Shown: one piece after another, positions 8,254 to 17,219 of the stretch
Layout: each line of letters starts with the position of its first letter
How positions within the stretch are numbered: position 1 is the stretch's first letter
From: Gemmatimonadota bacterium
GTDB lineage: Bacteria; Latescibacterota; UBA2968; GCA-2709665
Reading direction: 5' to 3'
DNA: 64,000 nt
NCBI GenBank assembly: GCA_028877215.1
Contig: JAPPFJ010000005.1
Location: 1 to 64,000, forward strand
Notes under the pieces: model-generated
Database searches by the model: none
Told to the model about the DNA's origin: nothing
What the model saw: only the letters and a program-made list of their open reading frames with translations
Position numbers and translations under genes: made by a program

Positions 8254-8440
8254 TCCGAAAAAGCCAGCAACGCGGCGACGCGATAAAACCCTCCGAATCG
8301 GGGCGTTATCGACGTATAGAAGGACATTTTTCCCTTTCACGTCCAGTGACCCGGTGTATCCTGGTAATCAGCAGTCTAATCGCCTTTTTAACTGATTCTT
8401 ATTCGAATTAACGTCCTTGAAAAATGAGGAATCAAGGTTA
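8254..8440 (+). repeat. Dispersed intergenic repeat, copy B
   Basis: The same orientation and layout as copy A at 1256-1440: GAAGGACATT, TTCACGTCCAGTG, GTGTATCCTGGTAATC and ATTCGAATTAACGTCC are conserved while linkers differ. It fills the gap between hrcA and grpE and ends directly at the grpE start, so it could influence grpE translation or transcription. Confidence 0.7.
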
Positions 8441-8441
8441 G

Positions 8442-9080
8442 ATGGAGGATACGCGCGAGAATATGGTAAACTCTGACGAAGTCGACGGCAAGGAAACAGA
8501 GGAGGAAACCGCCGAACCGGAAGGTAGCGGGGAAGCGGAGGCTTCCGGGGAAGAAGACGCCCCGGACCCGCTCGAGGAAGCCCTCCGGGAGTCCGAAGCG
8601 TACAAGGACCGGTGGATGCGCCTGGCGGCCGAGTTCGACAATTACAAGAAGCGGAGGACAAGGGAGTTCGATGCCCTGGTACAATCGGCCAGCGAGAACC
8701 TGATTCGGGATCTGCTGCCCGTTCTCGACTCGGTCGCGCGTGCGCAGGAACATCGCGCCGACGGCGAGGAAGATTCAGAGGGATTCAAAGAGGGCGTCGC
8801 GATGATCATGGAGGCGTTTCCCAAAGCCCTCCAGCGTCGGGGTCTTTCCGAGATCGAAGCCGCAGGGCAGCCGTTCGACCCCAACTATCACGAAGCGCTG
8901 ATGCAGATGACATCCGAAGATCACGAGGAAGGGCTCGTGATGGCGGTCGTAGAACGCGGCTACCGTCTTGGCGATAAAGTGATCCGGCCTGCAAAGGTCG
9001 TTGTGAGCGGCGGAAGCGCGGGGGAGGCGCCCGAGACCGAAGAAGAGAGCGAGAAAGAAAGTGAAGCGAGGCAATCCTGA
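8442..9080 (+). CDS. grpE: Nucleotide exchange factor GrpE
   Basis: A 212-residue co-chaperone that releases ADP from DnaK. The acidic, disordered N-terminus (residues 1-45) precedes the long coiled-coil with RLAAEFDNYKKRRTREF, the most conserved GrpE segment. The beta domain ends with the family hallmark GYRLGDKVIRPAKVVVS. A poorly conserved acidic tail follows. Two starts are possible, ATG 8442 and ATG 8463; neither has a strong ribosome binding site, and 8442 is used here. It is 194 bases after hrcA, the gap being filled by a dispersed repeat, and 51 bases before dnaJ. Confidence 0.95.
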   Translation: MEDTRENMVNSDEVDGKETEEETAEPEGSGEAEASGEEDAPDPLEEALRESEAYKDRWMRLAAEFDNYKKRRTREFDALVQSASENLIRDLLPVLDSVARAQEHRADGEEDSEGFKEGVAMIMEAFPKALQRRGLSEIEAAGQPFDPNYHEALMQMTSEDHEEGLVMAVVERGYRLGDKVIRPAKVVVSGGSAGEAPETEEESEKESEARQS

Positions 9081-9131
9081 GCAGGGCCGGAATTCGGCTC
9101 TGTTGTCTGTTTTGCACCACAGGAACGGATA

Positions 9132-10289
9132 ATGTCCAAACGCGACTATTATGACGTACTGGGTCTGCAGCGTGGCGCGACCGATGGCGACATCAAGAAA
9201 GCCTATCGCAAGCAGGCGATGAAATATCACCCCGACCGGAACGCGGGCGATGAAGAGGCCGCGGCCAGATTCAAGGAGGCTGCGGAAGCGTATGAGGTCC
9301 TCGGTGATGCCCAGAAACGCCAGGTCTACGACCAGTACGGGCACGCCGGCCTGGGCGGCCCGTTCCAGGGCGGCGGCTTTCAATGGTCCGACTTTACCCA
9401 TGCAACCGATTTTGAAGATATCTTTTCCAACCTCGACGACGTGTTCGGCGGCGGGATTCTGGGAGATCTGTTCGGCCGCCGCGGGGGTCGGCGCGGTCCC
9501 CAGCGCGGTGAAGATCTCCGCATACCGCTCCGGTTGACGCTCGAGGAAATTGCGTCCGGCGTCCAGAAGCGGATCCGCTTCGCCCGCATGGACCGGTGCG
9601 ACACCTGCGCCGGAAGCGGGGCCCGGTCCGGCGCAGCCGCCAGGACCTGCAGCGTCTGCAACGGAATGGGGCAGGTGCGCCAGGCCACGAGGTCGTTGTT
9701 CGGGCAGTTCGTGAACGTCACCACGTGCCCCCAATGTAACGGCGAAGGCAAGGTGATCGGCGACCGCTGCTCGGACTGCGGCGGCGAAGGAAGGGCGAAG
9801 AAGACCGTCAGTCTGTCCGTCAATATCCCGGCGGGCGTCACCGACGGCAACTACATACCGTTACGGGGGCAGGGGAGCGTCGGGCCGAGGGACGGGACCG
9901 CGGGCGATTGCATGGTATTGATCGAAGAAGCGGAGCACGAGCATTTCGAGCGGCACGGCAACGATATCCTCTATGAGTTGCCCATCAGTTTCAGCCAGGC
10001 GGCCCTCGGCGCGGAGGTCACCGTGCCCACGCTGAACAGCAGGGCCGAGATGAAGATCCCGGCGGGGACCCAGTCCGGGCAGGTCTTTCGCCTGAAGGGC
10101 AAGGGTATTCCGGAGTTGAACGGGTATGGTACAGGAGACCAGCTGGTCCGTGTGATGGTCTGGACGCCCGCACGTCTCAACGAAGAGGAAAAAGCGCTCT
10201 TCCGACAGCTGGCCGATTTCGAAAACGTCCAGCCCCCCGAAGGTGGAAAGGGCTTGTTCGACCGTATGAAGGAGGCGTTTGGCGCGTAG
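9132..10289 (+). CDS. dnaJ: Chaperone DnaJ
   Basis: A 385-residue class I Hsp40. Residues 1-70 are the J domain, with HPD in KYHPDRN that stimulates DnaK ATPase. A Gly/Phe-rich linker follows (about 75-125). Four zinc-binding CxxCxGxG repeats (CDTCAGSG, CSVCNGMG, CPQCNGEG, CSDCGGEG) at about residues 155-225 form two zinc centres. The C-terminal beta-sandwich peptide-binding domains are complete (ALGAEVTVPTL). Last gene of hrcA-grpE-dnaJ. A terminator hairpin lies 155 bases downstream, beyond an octamer repeat array. Confidence 0.96.
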   Translation: MSKRDYYDVLGLQRGATDGDIKKAYRKQAMKYHPDRNAGDEEAAARFKEAAEAYEVLGDAQKRQVYDQYGHAGLGGPFQGGGFQWSDFTHATDFEDIFSNLDDVFGGGILGDLFGRRGGRRGPQRGEDLRIPLRLTLEEIASGVQKRIRFARMDRCDTCAGSGARSGAAARTCSVCNGMGQVRQATRSLFGQFVNVTTCPQCNGEGKVIGDRCSDCGGEGRAKKTVSLSVNIPAGVTDGNYIPLRGQGSVGPRDGTAGDCMVLIEEAEHEHFERHGNDILYELPISFSQAALGAEVTVPTLNSRAEMKIPAGTQSGQVFRLKGKGIPELNGYGTGDQLVRVMVWTPARLNEEEKALFRQLADFENVQPPEGGKGLFDRMKEAFGA

Positions 10290-10347
10290 CGTCCGTTTCG
10301 TACCCAACGCGGAAGGACACGTAGCGTGATCGCCGTATTGCGCGTTT

Positions 10348-10435
10348 CGTAATCTCGCAGTTTCGTATTATCGCTCTTTCGTATTCTCGTAGTCTCGTAG
10401 TCTCGTTCACTCGTAGTTTCGTATTCTCGCAGTCT
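10348..10435. repeat. Degenerate 8-bp tandem repeat, 11 units
   Basis: Eleven consecutive octamers start with CG on an unbroken 8-base grid, consensus CGTAKTCT, with CGTAGTCT twice in a row. It lies between dnaJ and the convergent metG, in no credible reading frame. Such arrays change copy number by slippage. Confidence 0.85.
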
Positions 10436-10439
10436 TTTC

Positions 10440-11876
10440 TCATGTCAGCCTTGGAAAGAGGGGCTGGCTTTTTTTTATCAGCGATTTTGAGAAACCGGCC
10501 TCAATTCTGCGTGCAGTTCCAGGAAGAAAGGGTCTCAGTACGCGCGAAATATCCAGAACCGCCCCGATCCAGGCCGAGAGGTGTTCCGACAGGCTCTCGG
10601 CCTGCTGGTTCTTCAGAAGTTCCCATGGACGCGTCTCGTCGATTTCTCGGTTCAGTATCTGTACTTGCCGCCAGATGGCCCGGAGAGCGCCGGCGAAGTC
10701 GAACCTGTCCAGCGAGCCGCTCACGTCAGACGGAACATGGGTATCACGCGTATCCGGGGGACGGCAGCCGGACCTCTCGCAGAGAGCTTCCAGCCGGCGC
10801 ACGAGGTTGCCCAGGCCGTTCGCCAGGTCCGAGTTGTAGAGTTCCCGCAACCGGGCTGCCGAAACGTCTCCGTCCTCTCCCGAACGGACGGCCCGGAGCA
10901 GGTAGTACCGGAGGGCGTCCGCGCCGAATCGGCGAATCAGAGGGAACGGATCGACGGCGTTGCCCTGCGACTTGCCGATCTTGCGGCCCTCCACGGTCAG
11001 GTGTCCGTGCACGAAGATGGTCCCGGGCAGCGGCAGGCCGGCGGAGAGCAGCATGGCCGGCCAGTAGATCGCGTGGAATTTGAGGATGTCTTTGCCGATG
11101 ACATGGATACTGTTGGCGCATTTCCGCCAGTAGCGTTCGAAACTGTCGACGTTTGAGCCGTAACCCGGCCCGGTGAGGTAATTTGTCAGGGCGTCGAACC
11201 ACACGTACATAACCTGCGATGCATCTCCCGGTACGGGTACGCCCCAGCCTCCCGATCGCTCCCGATTGCGGGAGATGCTGAAATCCTGCAGGCCCTGGCG
11301 GATGAACCCAAGCGCCTCGTTTCGCCGGGTTTCCGGGAGAATGCGAAGCTTTCCGGATGCTATCAGCGTCTCCAGCGGCTTCTGCCAGGCGGACAGACGG
11401 AAGAAATAGTTCGTTTCCTCGACGATTTCGGGTTCAACGCCGTGCACGGGGCACCGTCCGTCGGCCAGATCCCTTTTCAAATAGAAGTCTTCGCAGCCCA
11501 CGCAATACAGACCGTGGTATTGTCTGAGGACGATGTCCTCCTTCCGGCAGGCCAGCCAGAACCGGGAGGCCCCGCGGAAGTGGGCGTCGGAGGAGGAGCG
11601 AATGAACGCGTCATGAGAGATATCGAGGGCCCTGGCGAGGTCCTGGAATACGGCGGCGTTCCGGTCGCAGAGCTGGCGGGGAGACAGGCCTTCGCGCGCG
11701 GCGGCCTGCACGTTTTTGAACGCGTTCTCGTCGGTTCCCGTCAGGAAGAAGGTGTCGTTGTCCTGAAGACGGCGCCAGCGGGCGATAACGTCGGCCTGTA
11801 CCAGTTCCAGCGCGAAGCCCACGTGAGGGCGGGCGTTGACGTAGGGAATCGAGGTCGATACGTAGGAGGTTTTCAT
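10440..11876 (-). CDS. metG: Methionyl-tRNA synthetase, short form
   Basis: A 478-residue class I synthetase that charges tRNA-Met. The N-terminal Rossmann fold has the HIGH-equivalent HVGF in PYVNARPHVGFALE; the KMSKS loop is GRKIGKSQGN. A zinc knuckle is formed by CVGC and CPVH (about residues 124-145). The anticodon-binding helix bundle contains the expected RPWEL. The C-terminal tRNA-binding (EMAP/OB) domain of longer MetRS enzymes is absent, which is common. Both signature motifs deviate from consensus, so it might be a second, specialised MetRS; whether another copy exists cannot be seen here. A terminator hairpin directly upstream suggests attenuation. Confidence 0.92.
   Translation of the reverse strand: MKTSYVSTSIPYVNARPHVGFALELVQADVIARWRRLQDNDTFFLTGTDENAFKNVQAAAREGLSPRQLCDRNAAVFQDLARALDISHDAFIRSSSDAHFRGASRFWLACRKEDIVLRQYHGLYCVGCEDFYLKRDLADGRCPVHGVEPEIVEETNYFFRLSAWQKPLETLIASGKLRILPETRRNEALGFIRQGLQDFSISRNRERSGGWGVPVPGDASQVMYVWFDALTNYLTGPGYGSNVDSFERYWRKCANSIHVIGKDILKFHAIYWPAMLLSAGLPLPGTIFVHGHLTVEGRKIGKSQGNAVDPFPLIRRFGADALRYYLLRAVRSGEDGDVSAARLRELYNSDLANGLGNLVRRLEALCERSGCRPPDTRDTHVPSDVSGSLDRFDFAGALRAIWRQVQILNREIDETRPWELLKNQQAESLSEHLSAWIGAVLDISRVLRPFLPGTARRIEAGFSKSLIKKSQPLFPRLT
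10444..10476 (+). terminator. Terminator of hrcA-grpE-dnaJ, inside the metG 3-prime end
   Basis: GTCAGCC (10444-10450) pairs with GGCTGGC (10462-10468, one G-T pair), followed by eight T. It encodes the last codons of the opposing metG. Confidence 0.7.
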
Positions 11877-11896
11877 GGCTCATCCTCTCTGATTGC

Positions 11897-11936
11897 AAAA
11901 AACAAACCCACCGCCGATCCGCCGGCGGTGGGTTTG
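11897..11936 (-). terminator. Intrinsic terminator in the metG leader (candidate attenuator)
   Basis: Leftward, a perfect 14-bp stem (11923-11936 with 11903-11916, six-base loop) is followed immediately by six T (11897-11902). It ends about 20 bases before the metG ATG at 11876, with GAGAGGA as ribosome binding site between. The next gene upstream is divergent, so the hairpin lies in metG's own leader. No T-box sequence (GGGTGGNACCGCG) or SAM riboswitch consensus is recognisable. Confidence 0.75.
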
Positions 11937-12301
11937 TCAAATACGGTAACAGTGTCATTCAGTTCAAGTCAAGGGATGCTCCGCCGCAGGATTTCCGAAA
12001 GGGAAAGAGGACATCATGCACATCGGGATCGCGGCGACATGAGTCGACGCCGTACCATGCCGTACGACCGAGGGCCGCCTTGATACATGAGACCTGAAAG
12101 CTGACAATTGAACGGATTTCATTTACAACACCCCTTATTGTGTGGGTCTAAAGATAGAAGGTCGGCCATGAATTGTCAAGCGCGGAATTCTTAACTTGCC
12201 CTTGTCCTTTTCGCGGGATGGGCTTACATTGTCGAAGACGGGAAAACCGGCGACCGGCCCGGCGGTCGCCGGGTACAAGCCTTACCGGGCGCAGTCTTAT
12301 T

Positions 12302-13378
12302 TTGGCGAACATCGATAGGGATTCGGCTTTGCTTTTCTGGCTGGGAGAACGCTTCGCGGACGTTTACGGTCCCCTTCGGTTGTTGACGTCCTATCTGTTT
12401 CTGGCAGTCCTCGGCACGGCGTTGGCAGGGTTCTTCACTTGGCGTCTGCTGCCCCGGTTGTGGATGCGGCTGCCCAAAGACCGGGGCCGGGCGTATGCCG
12501 TGGAGAACGAACAGAGCCACGGCAAACCGGTGGGTGCGGGCATCATCTTCATACCGATCTACGTCGCCGTGTGCATCCTGGTCCTTCCGCCGGGCTCCCA
12601 GTACTGGCAGATCCTCGGGTGCGTCCTGCTCGCGATGGTGGCCGGTTTTCTGGACGATCGAAGTCCCGGGGGATGGGGCGAGTATCGGGTTGGCGCCATC
12701 GACCTGGGCATCTCGCTACTGGGTGCGATGGTCATCTGCCAGTTGGAACCGGTCCAACTCTGGCTGCCGCTGATGAAGACGCCGGTATCGGTTCCGCCGT
12801 GGATTTTCGTGCCCGGCGCCGCACTGTTGATCTGGGTCTCAATCAACGCCACCAACTGTACCGACGGCGTGGACGGGCTGTCGGGAAGTCTGAGCGTGAT
12901 GGCGTTCGTCTATCTGGCCACGATTCTGTACGGGATTGTGGGACACCGGGATATCGCCAGGTACCTGCTCGTGCCGCATTACCCGGATGGCGCGGTCTGG
13001 GCGCTGTTCGCATTCATCATGGCCGGGTGTCTGGCCGGCTACCTCTGGTACAATGCATATCCCAGCTCCGTTCTCATGGGAGACGCGGGCTCCCGCCCGA
13101 TGGGCTTCCTGCTCGGAATATTGGTTCTGGCGTGCGGCAATCCGTTTCTGATCGTCGTCGTCGCCGGCGTGGTCCTGGTGAACGGCGCCACGGGGCTCCT
13201 GAAAGTTGCGTTTCTGCGGTTTCTGAAAATCGGGATATTCAGGACGGTCCGTTATCCGCTGCACGATCACTTCCGGCACAAGAACGGCTGGTCGAATACC
13301 CACGTGCTCGTGCGGTTCATCCTGCTTCAGGCGTTCGTAACGCCAATCCTGCTGGTGCTGCTGGTCAAGATCCGATGA
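12302..13378 (+). CDS. MraY-like glycosyltransferase family 4 protein
   Basis: A polytopic membrane enzyme that transfers a phospho-sugar from a nucleotide to a polyprenyl phosphate, as in peptidoglycan lipid I synthesis. The hallmark motifs are NATNCTDGVDGL (catalytic aspartate loop), LMGDAGSRPMG and the histidine loop PLHDHFRHKNGWS, matching MraY's NxTDGLDGL, GDxGSLxLG and PLHHHFxxKGW. About ten hydrophobic segments are visible. MraY's HHHFE is changed to HDHFR, so a relative acting on another sugar is possible. The start is uncertain: the frame opens at TTG 12173, but alignment with the MraY N-terminus (LLFWLGERF) favours TTG 12302; neither has a clear ribosome binding site. Confidence 0.8.
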   Translation: MANIDRDSALLFWLGERFADVYGPLRLLTSYLFLAVLGTALAGFFTWRLLPRLWMRLPKDRGRAYAVENEQSHGKPVGAGIIFIPIYVAVCILVLPPGSQYWQILGCVLLAMVAGFLDDRSPGGWGEYRVGAIDLGISLLGAMVICQLEPVQLWLPLMKTPVSVPPWIFVPGAALLIWVSINATNCTDGVDGLSGSLSVMAFVYLATILYGIVGHRDIARYLLVPHYPDGAVWALFAFIMAGCLAGYLWYNAYPSSVLMGDAGSRPMGFLLGILVLACGNPFLIVVVAGVVLVNGATGLLKVAFLRFLKIGIFRTVRYPLHDHFRHKNGWSNTHVLVRFILLQAFVTPILLVLLVKIR

Positions 13379-13398
13379 ATGGCCCGTGAGAGGTGCGT

Positions 13399-14745
13399 AT
13401 GGACGAAAAAGAGACATTGAAGCGAGAGATCTGCGAGGCCATCGACCGCCGCAGGGGGCAGATCGAGCGGATCGGGGATCACATCATGGCCCACCCTGAG
13501 ACCGGTTTCAAGGAGTTCGAGACCGCCAGGCTGGCGGCAAACACGATGGAGGAATTCGGGCTTTCGCCGGAAACCGGGCTGGGGATTACGGGTGTAAAGG
13601 GTATCCTCCGGGGTGCGAAGCCCGGCCCGACGGTGGCCTTGATCGGAGAGTTGGACTCACTCGTGGTACCGGACCATCCCATGGCGGATCCCGATACCGG
13701 CGCCGCGCATGCCTGCGGCCACAACGCGCAGATGGCCGGACTGCTGGGTGCGATGATGGGGATGGTGGACACCGGCGCAGCGAAGGCCATGGCCGGAAAC
13801 GTCGTGTTTTTTGCAGTGCCTGCCGAAGAATACATTGAAGTCGAGTACCGGATGGGGCTCGTCAGGGAAGGAAAACTGGAGTTTCTGGGCGGGAAACCGG
13901 AACTCGTCCGGCTGGGGCATTTCGACGATATCGACGTGGCGGCGATGATCCACACGCACAGCGACCACAATATGAAGAAGGCGGCGATTTCCGAGTCGTG
14001 CAACGGATGTCTGGTAAAGATGATCCATTTCATCGGCCGGGCCGCGCACGCCGGAGGCGCGCCGCACCGGGGAATCAACGCATTGAACGCCGCGCAGATC
14101 GCGTTGGCTGCGATTCACGCACAGCGGGAGACGTTCCGGGATGGCGACGCGATCCGAGTGCACCCGATTATCACCAAAGGCGGAGATATCGTGAACGTGG
14201 TGCCGGCGGAAGTCCGGATGGAGACCTACGTCAGGGCAAAGACGAACGAAGCCATGCTGGACGCCAACGAAAAGGTCGACCGTGCGATCCGCGCCGGGGC
14301 GATGGCGGTGGGCGCGCGCGTGGAAATCGAAACGCTTCCGGGATACCTGCCGCTTCGGAACGATCCGGCGATGAGCGCGATATTTGAAGCGAATTCGAAG
14401 GCGTTGTTCGGCGACGACGAGGTCTGTGAGGTCTCCCACAGAACGGGGTCCACCGATATGGGGGATCTCTCCCACGTCATGCCCGCGATCCATCCCTACA
14501 TGGCCGGGGCGGACGGTGTGGGGCACAGTGCGGATTGGCACATTTCGGACAAGGAAATGGGATATCTTGCGCCCGCGAAATCGCTGGCGCTGATGGCGGT
14601 GGATCTGCTTTACGGCGAGGGTGAGACTGCGGCGGGTCTGCTCAGGGATTACAAACCGGCGATGACGAAAGACGAATACCTCGCGTTTCAGCGGGCGCTA
14701 TTCAAGACAGAAACCTACGAAGGGGCAGGTGCGGGGGAAAAATAG
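13399..14745 (+). CDS. M20-family amidohydrolase (AbgB/amidase-like)
   Basis: A 448-residue zinc/manganese peptidase or N-acyl amino acid hydrolase. The ATG at 13399 has GAGAGG six bases upstream. Metal-binding motifs are intact: ACGHNAQ (His and the following Asn, where many members have Asp), FAVPAEEY (tandem glutamates) and histidines in IHTHSDHN; FIGRAAHAGGAPHRGINALNAA marks the lid/dimerisation domain. The C-terminal GVGHSADWHISDKEMGY fits the AbgB-like subgroup that cleaves p-aminobenzoyl-glutamate and related amides. Cytoplasmic, no signal peptide. The next gene starts one base after its stop, so the two are co-translated; together they may process gamma-glutamyl or acyl-amino compounds (inference). 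Confidence 0.87.
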   Translation: MDEKETLKREICEAIDRRRGQIERIGDHIMAHPETGFKEFETARLAANTMEEFGLSPETGLGITGVKGILRGAKPGPTVALIGELDSLVVPDHPMADPDTGAAHACGHNAQMAGLLGAMMGMVDTGAAKAMAGNVVFFAVPAEEYIEVEYRMGLVREGKLEFLGGKPELVRLGHFDDIDVAAMIHTHSDHNMKKAAISESCNGCLVKMIHFIGRAAHAGGAPHRGINALNAAQIALAAIHAQRETFRDGDAIRVHPIITKGGDIVNVVPAEVRMETYVRAKTNEAMLDANEKVDRAIRAGAMAVGARVEIETLPGYLPLRNDPAMSAIFEANSKALFGDDEVCEVSHRTGSTDMGDLSHVMPAIHPYMAGADGVGHSADWHISDKEMGYLAPAKSLALMAVDLLYGEGETAAGLLRDYKPAMTKDEYLAFQRALFKTETYEGAGAGEK

Positions 14746-14746
14746 A

Positions 14747-16375
14747 ATGGCGCGTACGAATCACGGAAACATAGGCTGGAATGCCGTCAGCGGTACAGGC
14801 TCGGTTGCGGCGGGGGGCGCGGGCGCCGTGGCCGCGGGGATCGACATTCTGGAACGGGGCGGGAACGCGGCCGATGCTGCGGCGGGGACCATCCTCGCGC
14901 TGAACGTGACCGATCACGGCGCGTGTTCGATCGGCGGCGAGGTGCCGGTGATCATCTACGATGCCGGAAACCGGGAGGTAAAAACGCTTTCCGGGCAGGG
15001 CCGGGCGCCGCTTTCGCAGGAAGCGATCGACTGGTACATGGAAAACGGCATTCCCGACAAGGACATCAAGATGGCGCCGGTCCCGTCGGTCGTGGACCTG
15101 TGCACGACGCTGCTCATCCGGTACGGCACGCAGTCCTTCGAAGCAATCGTTTCCCCCACGCTGGCAATCCTGGATGAAGGCGAGGAATCCTGGCATCCCA
15201 GGCTCGCGGTGACGCTGCGCAGGCTGGTTGAGGCCGAACAGACGGCGCGTGGAAGCCGCGAGGAGAAGGTGGCGGCCGCGAGCGACCGTTTCTACGGACG
15301 AAACGGGGCCTGCCAGGACGTCGCGGACGAACTGGAAGCGGACTACGTTGAAAAGGGTGGATTTCTGCGCAAGGCGGACCTGGCGGCCCACCGGACGCTG
15401 ATTGAAGATCCGGTCGTGGTCAACTACCGGGGATATGACGTGTATAAATGCGGCCCGTGGACGCAGGGGCCGTACCTCTGCCAGGCGCTGCGGCTCCTGG
15501 AGGGCTTCGACCTGAAATCCATGGGCCATCTTTCCTCGGACTACGTGCACGTGGCCGTGGAAGCGCTCAAGCTGGCCATGGCCGACAGGGACGCGTATTA
15601 CGCCGATCCGGACTTCGTGGACGTTCCGATGTCCGAGCTTCTTTCGGACGCTTATACGGATATCCGCCGAGCCCTGATCGATATGGAGAAAGCCTCGCTT
15701 GATGCCCGTCCCGGCGACCCGTACGGAATGAAGGCGCTGCGCGGCCATGGCGTGTTCGAACCGGGCAGCGGCGGTACGACGACGTGCGTGGTCGCCGACC
15801 GGTGGGGCAACGTCGTTTCGGCAACACCGAGTGCGAACGTGTACCGGGGCGAATCCCCGCTGGGTGGGCGTACAGGCGTCTCTTACGGGAACCGCCTCCG
15901 AAGCCTGAACACGACGCCGGGCCATCCCAACTGCATCCAGCCGGGGAAGCGCCCCCGTATCACGCTGACGCCCACGCTTGTCCTGAAAGACGGCAAGCCG
16001 ATTCTGGCGATCAGCGTCGCGGGCGGGGACCTTCAGGACCAGGCGACGCTGAACCTGCTCCTGGATTTCATCGAGTTCGACATGCGTCCCGAAACCGCCG
16101 TCACTGCGCCCCGCTTCGCCACGGCGCACCACGAGGACTCATTCGATCCGAATCCCGATCGTCCCGCGACGTTCAAACAGGTCGGCTCTCTTGCGATAAG
16201 CGACCGCGTGAGCCGGGACATACGCGCCGATCTCAGCTCACGCGGGCATCGCGTCACGACAAGCGCCGGTCCGATCGCGACCCCGGTCATGCTTTACGTG
16301 GATCCGAAGGACGGACGGTTCCACGCCGCCGGCGACCCAGCCGCCGGCCGCCACGCGGCCGGGCTGGAGGGATAA
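14747..16375 (+). CDS. Gamma-glutamyltransferase family protein (Ntn hydrolase)
   Basis: A 542-residue protein starting at ATG 14747, one base after the M20 stop. The N-terminal part carries GSVAAGGAGAVAAGIDILERGGNAADAAAGT split across the family's substrate-binding region, and GGEVPVIIYD. The autocatalytic cleavage site is in GSGGTTTCVVADRWGN: the new N-terminal Thr would be one of GGTTT, equivalent to the conserved TTHxSVVD of GGT. Downstream NRLRSLNTTPGHPN and RPRITLTPTLVLKDGKP match the small subunit. No signal peptide is visible, unlike periplasmic GGT, so a cytoplasmic acylase-type role is likely. A strong terminator follows. Confidence 0.87.
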   Translation: MARTNHGNIGWNAVSGTGSVAAGGAGAVAAGIDILERGGNAADAAAGTILALNVTDHGACSIGGEVPVIIYDAGNREVKTLSGQGRAPLSQEAIDWYMENGIPDKDIKMAPVPSVVDLCTTLLIRYGTQSFEAIVSPTLAILDEGEESWHPRLAVTLRRLVEAEQTARGSREEKVAAASDRFYGRNGACQDVADELEADYVEKGGFLRKADLAAHRTLIEDPVVVNYRGYDVYKCGPWTQGPYLCQALRLLEGFDLKSMGHLSSDYVHVAVEALKLAMADRDAYYADPDFVDVPMSELLSDAYTDIRRALIDMEKASLDARPGDPYGMKALRGHGVFEPGSGGTTTCVVADRWGNVVSATPSANVYRGESPLGGRTGVSYGNRLRSLNTTPGHPNCIQPGKRPRITLTPTLVLKDGKPILAISVAGGDLQDQATLNLLLDFIEFDMRPETAVTAPRFATAHHEDSFDPNPDRPATFKQVGSLAISDRVSRDIRADLSSRGHRVTTSAGPIATPVMLYVDPKDGRFHAAGDPAAGRHAAGLEG

Positions 16376-16415
16376 TACACCCTGCAATAACCGACTGCGA
16401 CGCCCAACATTGACG

Positions 16416-16463
16416 AAAACCCTGCGCCCGCCCATCACATCGGATAGGCGGGCGCAGGGTTTT
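16416..16463. terminator. Strong bidirectional terminator
   Basis: A perfect 17-bp stem: 16416-16432 with 16447-16463, 14-base loop, ending in TTTT on both strands. It separates the GGT-family gene from the convergent lipoprotein gene. Confidence 0.9.
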
Positions 16464-16487
16464 ATGCTCTTGGCCGGCAACCACGGC

Positions 16488-17219
16488 TCACATCGGCGTG
16501 AAAATAACCGAGGCCCGGGTGAAGTAAATTTCAGTACGGGACTCGAATCCCGAGTCGACGCCAATACACAGCCATGCGCGGCCGTCCGAAGGAATCGAGA
16601 TCGGCGCAGGCGTCTGTTGGCGAGGATAGGCCTTGCGTTCCCACCGGCGCGACTGCTCGCAGTTCCTGGAGTTGGCGACGTTGCCGAGAACGACGACCTG
16701 ATCGCTGCCTGACGACTGACGTCCGATGTCGATATTCATCCTGAGGTACGTGCCGCTGAGGACAGGGAGCGGCTCCGTTGCCGTTACGCCGGCTTTGACC
16801 CAGACGCTCTCGCCCGGCGCTCCGCCGACCCCCACGCACCCGGCCGGCGTGTCGGTAGCGACTTCCAGGCTGACGGCAATGCCGTACCGTTGGCCCGGCG
16901 ACAGGCCTTCGATGGGTCTCTTGAAAAACATGAAGAGATCGTCGCTGCGGTTGACACCCGAAATGTAGAGGGCGGACCCGGATTCCAGCGGAGGCGGGAG
17001 CTGCCTGTGGTCGGAGGTTAGTTCAAAGATGGCCTCGTTTGCCGGAGGATAATCGGCGAATCCGGCGGTGAATCCCTGCGGACCGCGATTGAAGTCGAAC
17101 GTGAATTCAATTACGTCCGACGCCCCGTTCGGGTCGCTCGAGCAGCCGCCGTTGAATGCGGCGATCAGCAGCACCAGTGAGATCGAAATCGACAACGTGA
17201 TGCGCGTTGTCGAGGACAT
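16488..17219 (-). CDS. Secreted lipoprotein with a carbohydrate-binding-like beta fold
   Basis: A 243-residue protein from ATG 17219. The N-terminus is a lipoprotein signal peptide: basic start, hydrophobic stretch, then a lipobox-like NGGC with Cys at about residue 30. The mature part has repeated short beta-strand patterns (FDFNRGPQGFTAGFADYP, SGSALYISG, RYGIAVSLEVATD) resembling the jelly-roll of carbohydrate-binding modules, but I cannot assign a family. No catalytic motif is recognised. It stands alone between a terminator and the regulator gene; the 250 bases upstream hold no other gene. Confidence 0.65.
   Translation of the reverse strand: MSSTTRITLSISISLVLLIAAFNGGCSSDPNGASDVIEFTFDFNRGPQGFTAGFADYPPANEAIFELTSDHRQLPPPLESGSALYISGVNRSDDLFMFFKRPIEGLSPGQRYGIAVSLEVATDTPAGCVGVGGAPGESVWVKAGVTATEPLPVLSGTYLRMNIDIGRQSSGSDQVVVLGNVANSRNCEQSRRWERKAYPRQQTPAPISIPSDGRAWLCIGVDSGFESRTEIYFTRASVIFTPM

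Noticed and set aside
12014..12088. A 24-codon leftward frame with three Met codons upstream of metG, as a possible leader peptide
   Set aside because: The Met codons are not clustered and there is no ribosome binding site; it does not look like a classical attenuator peptide.
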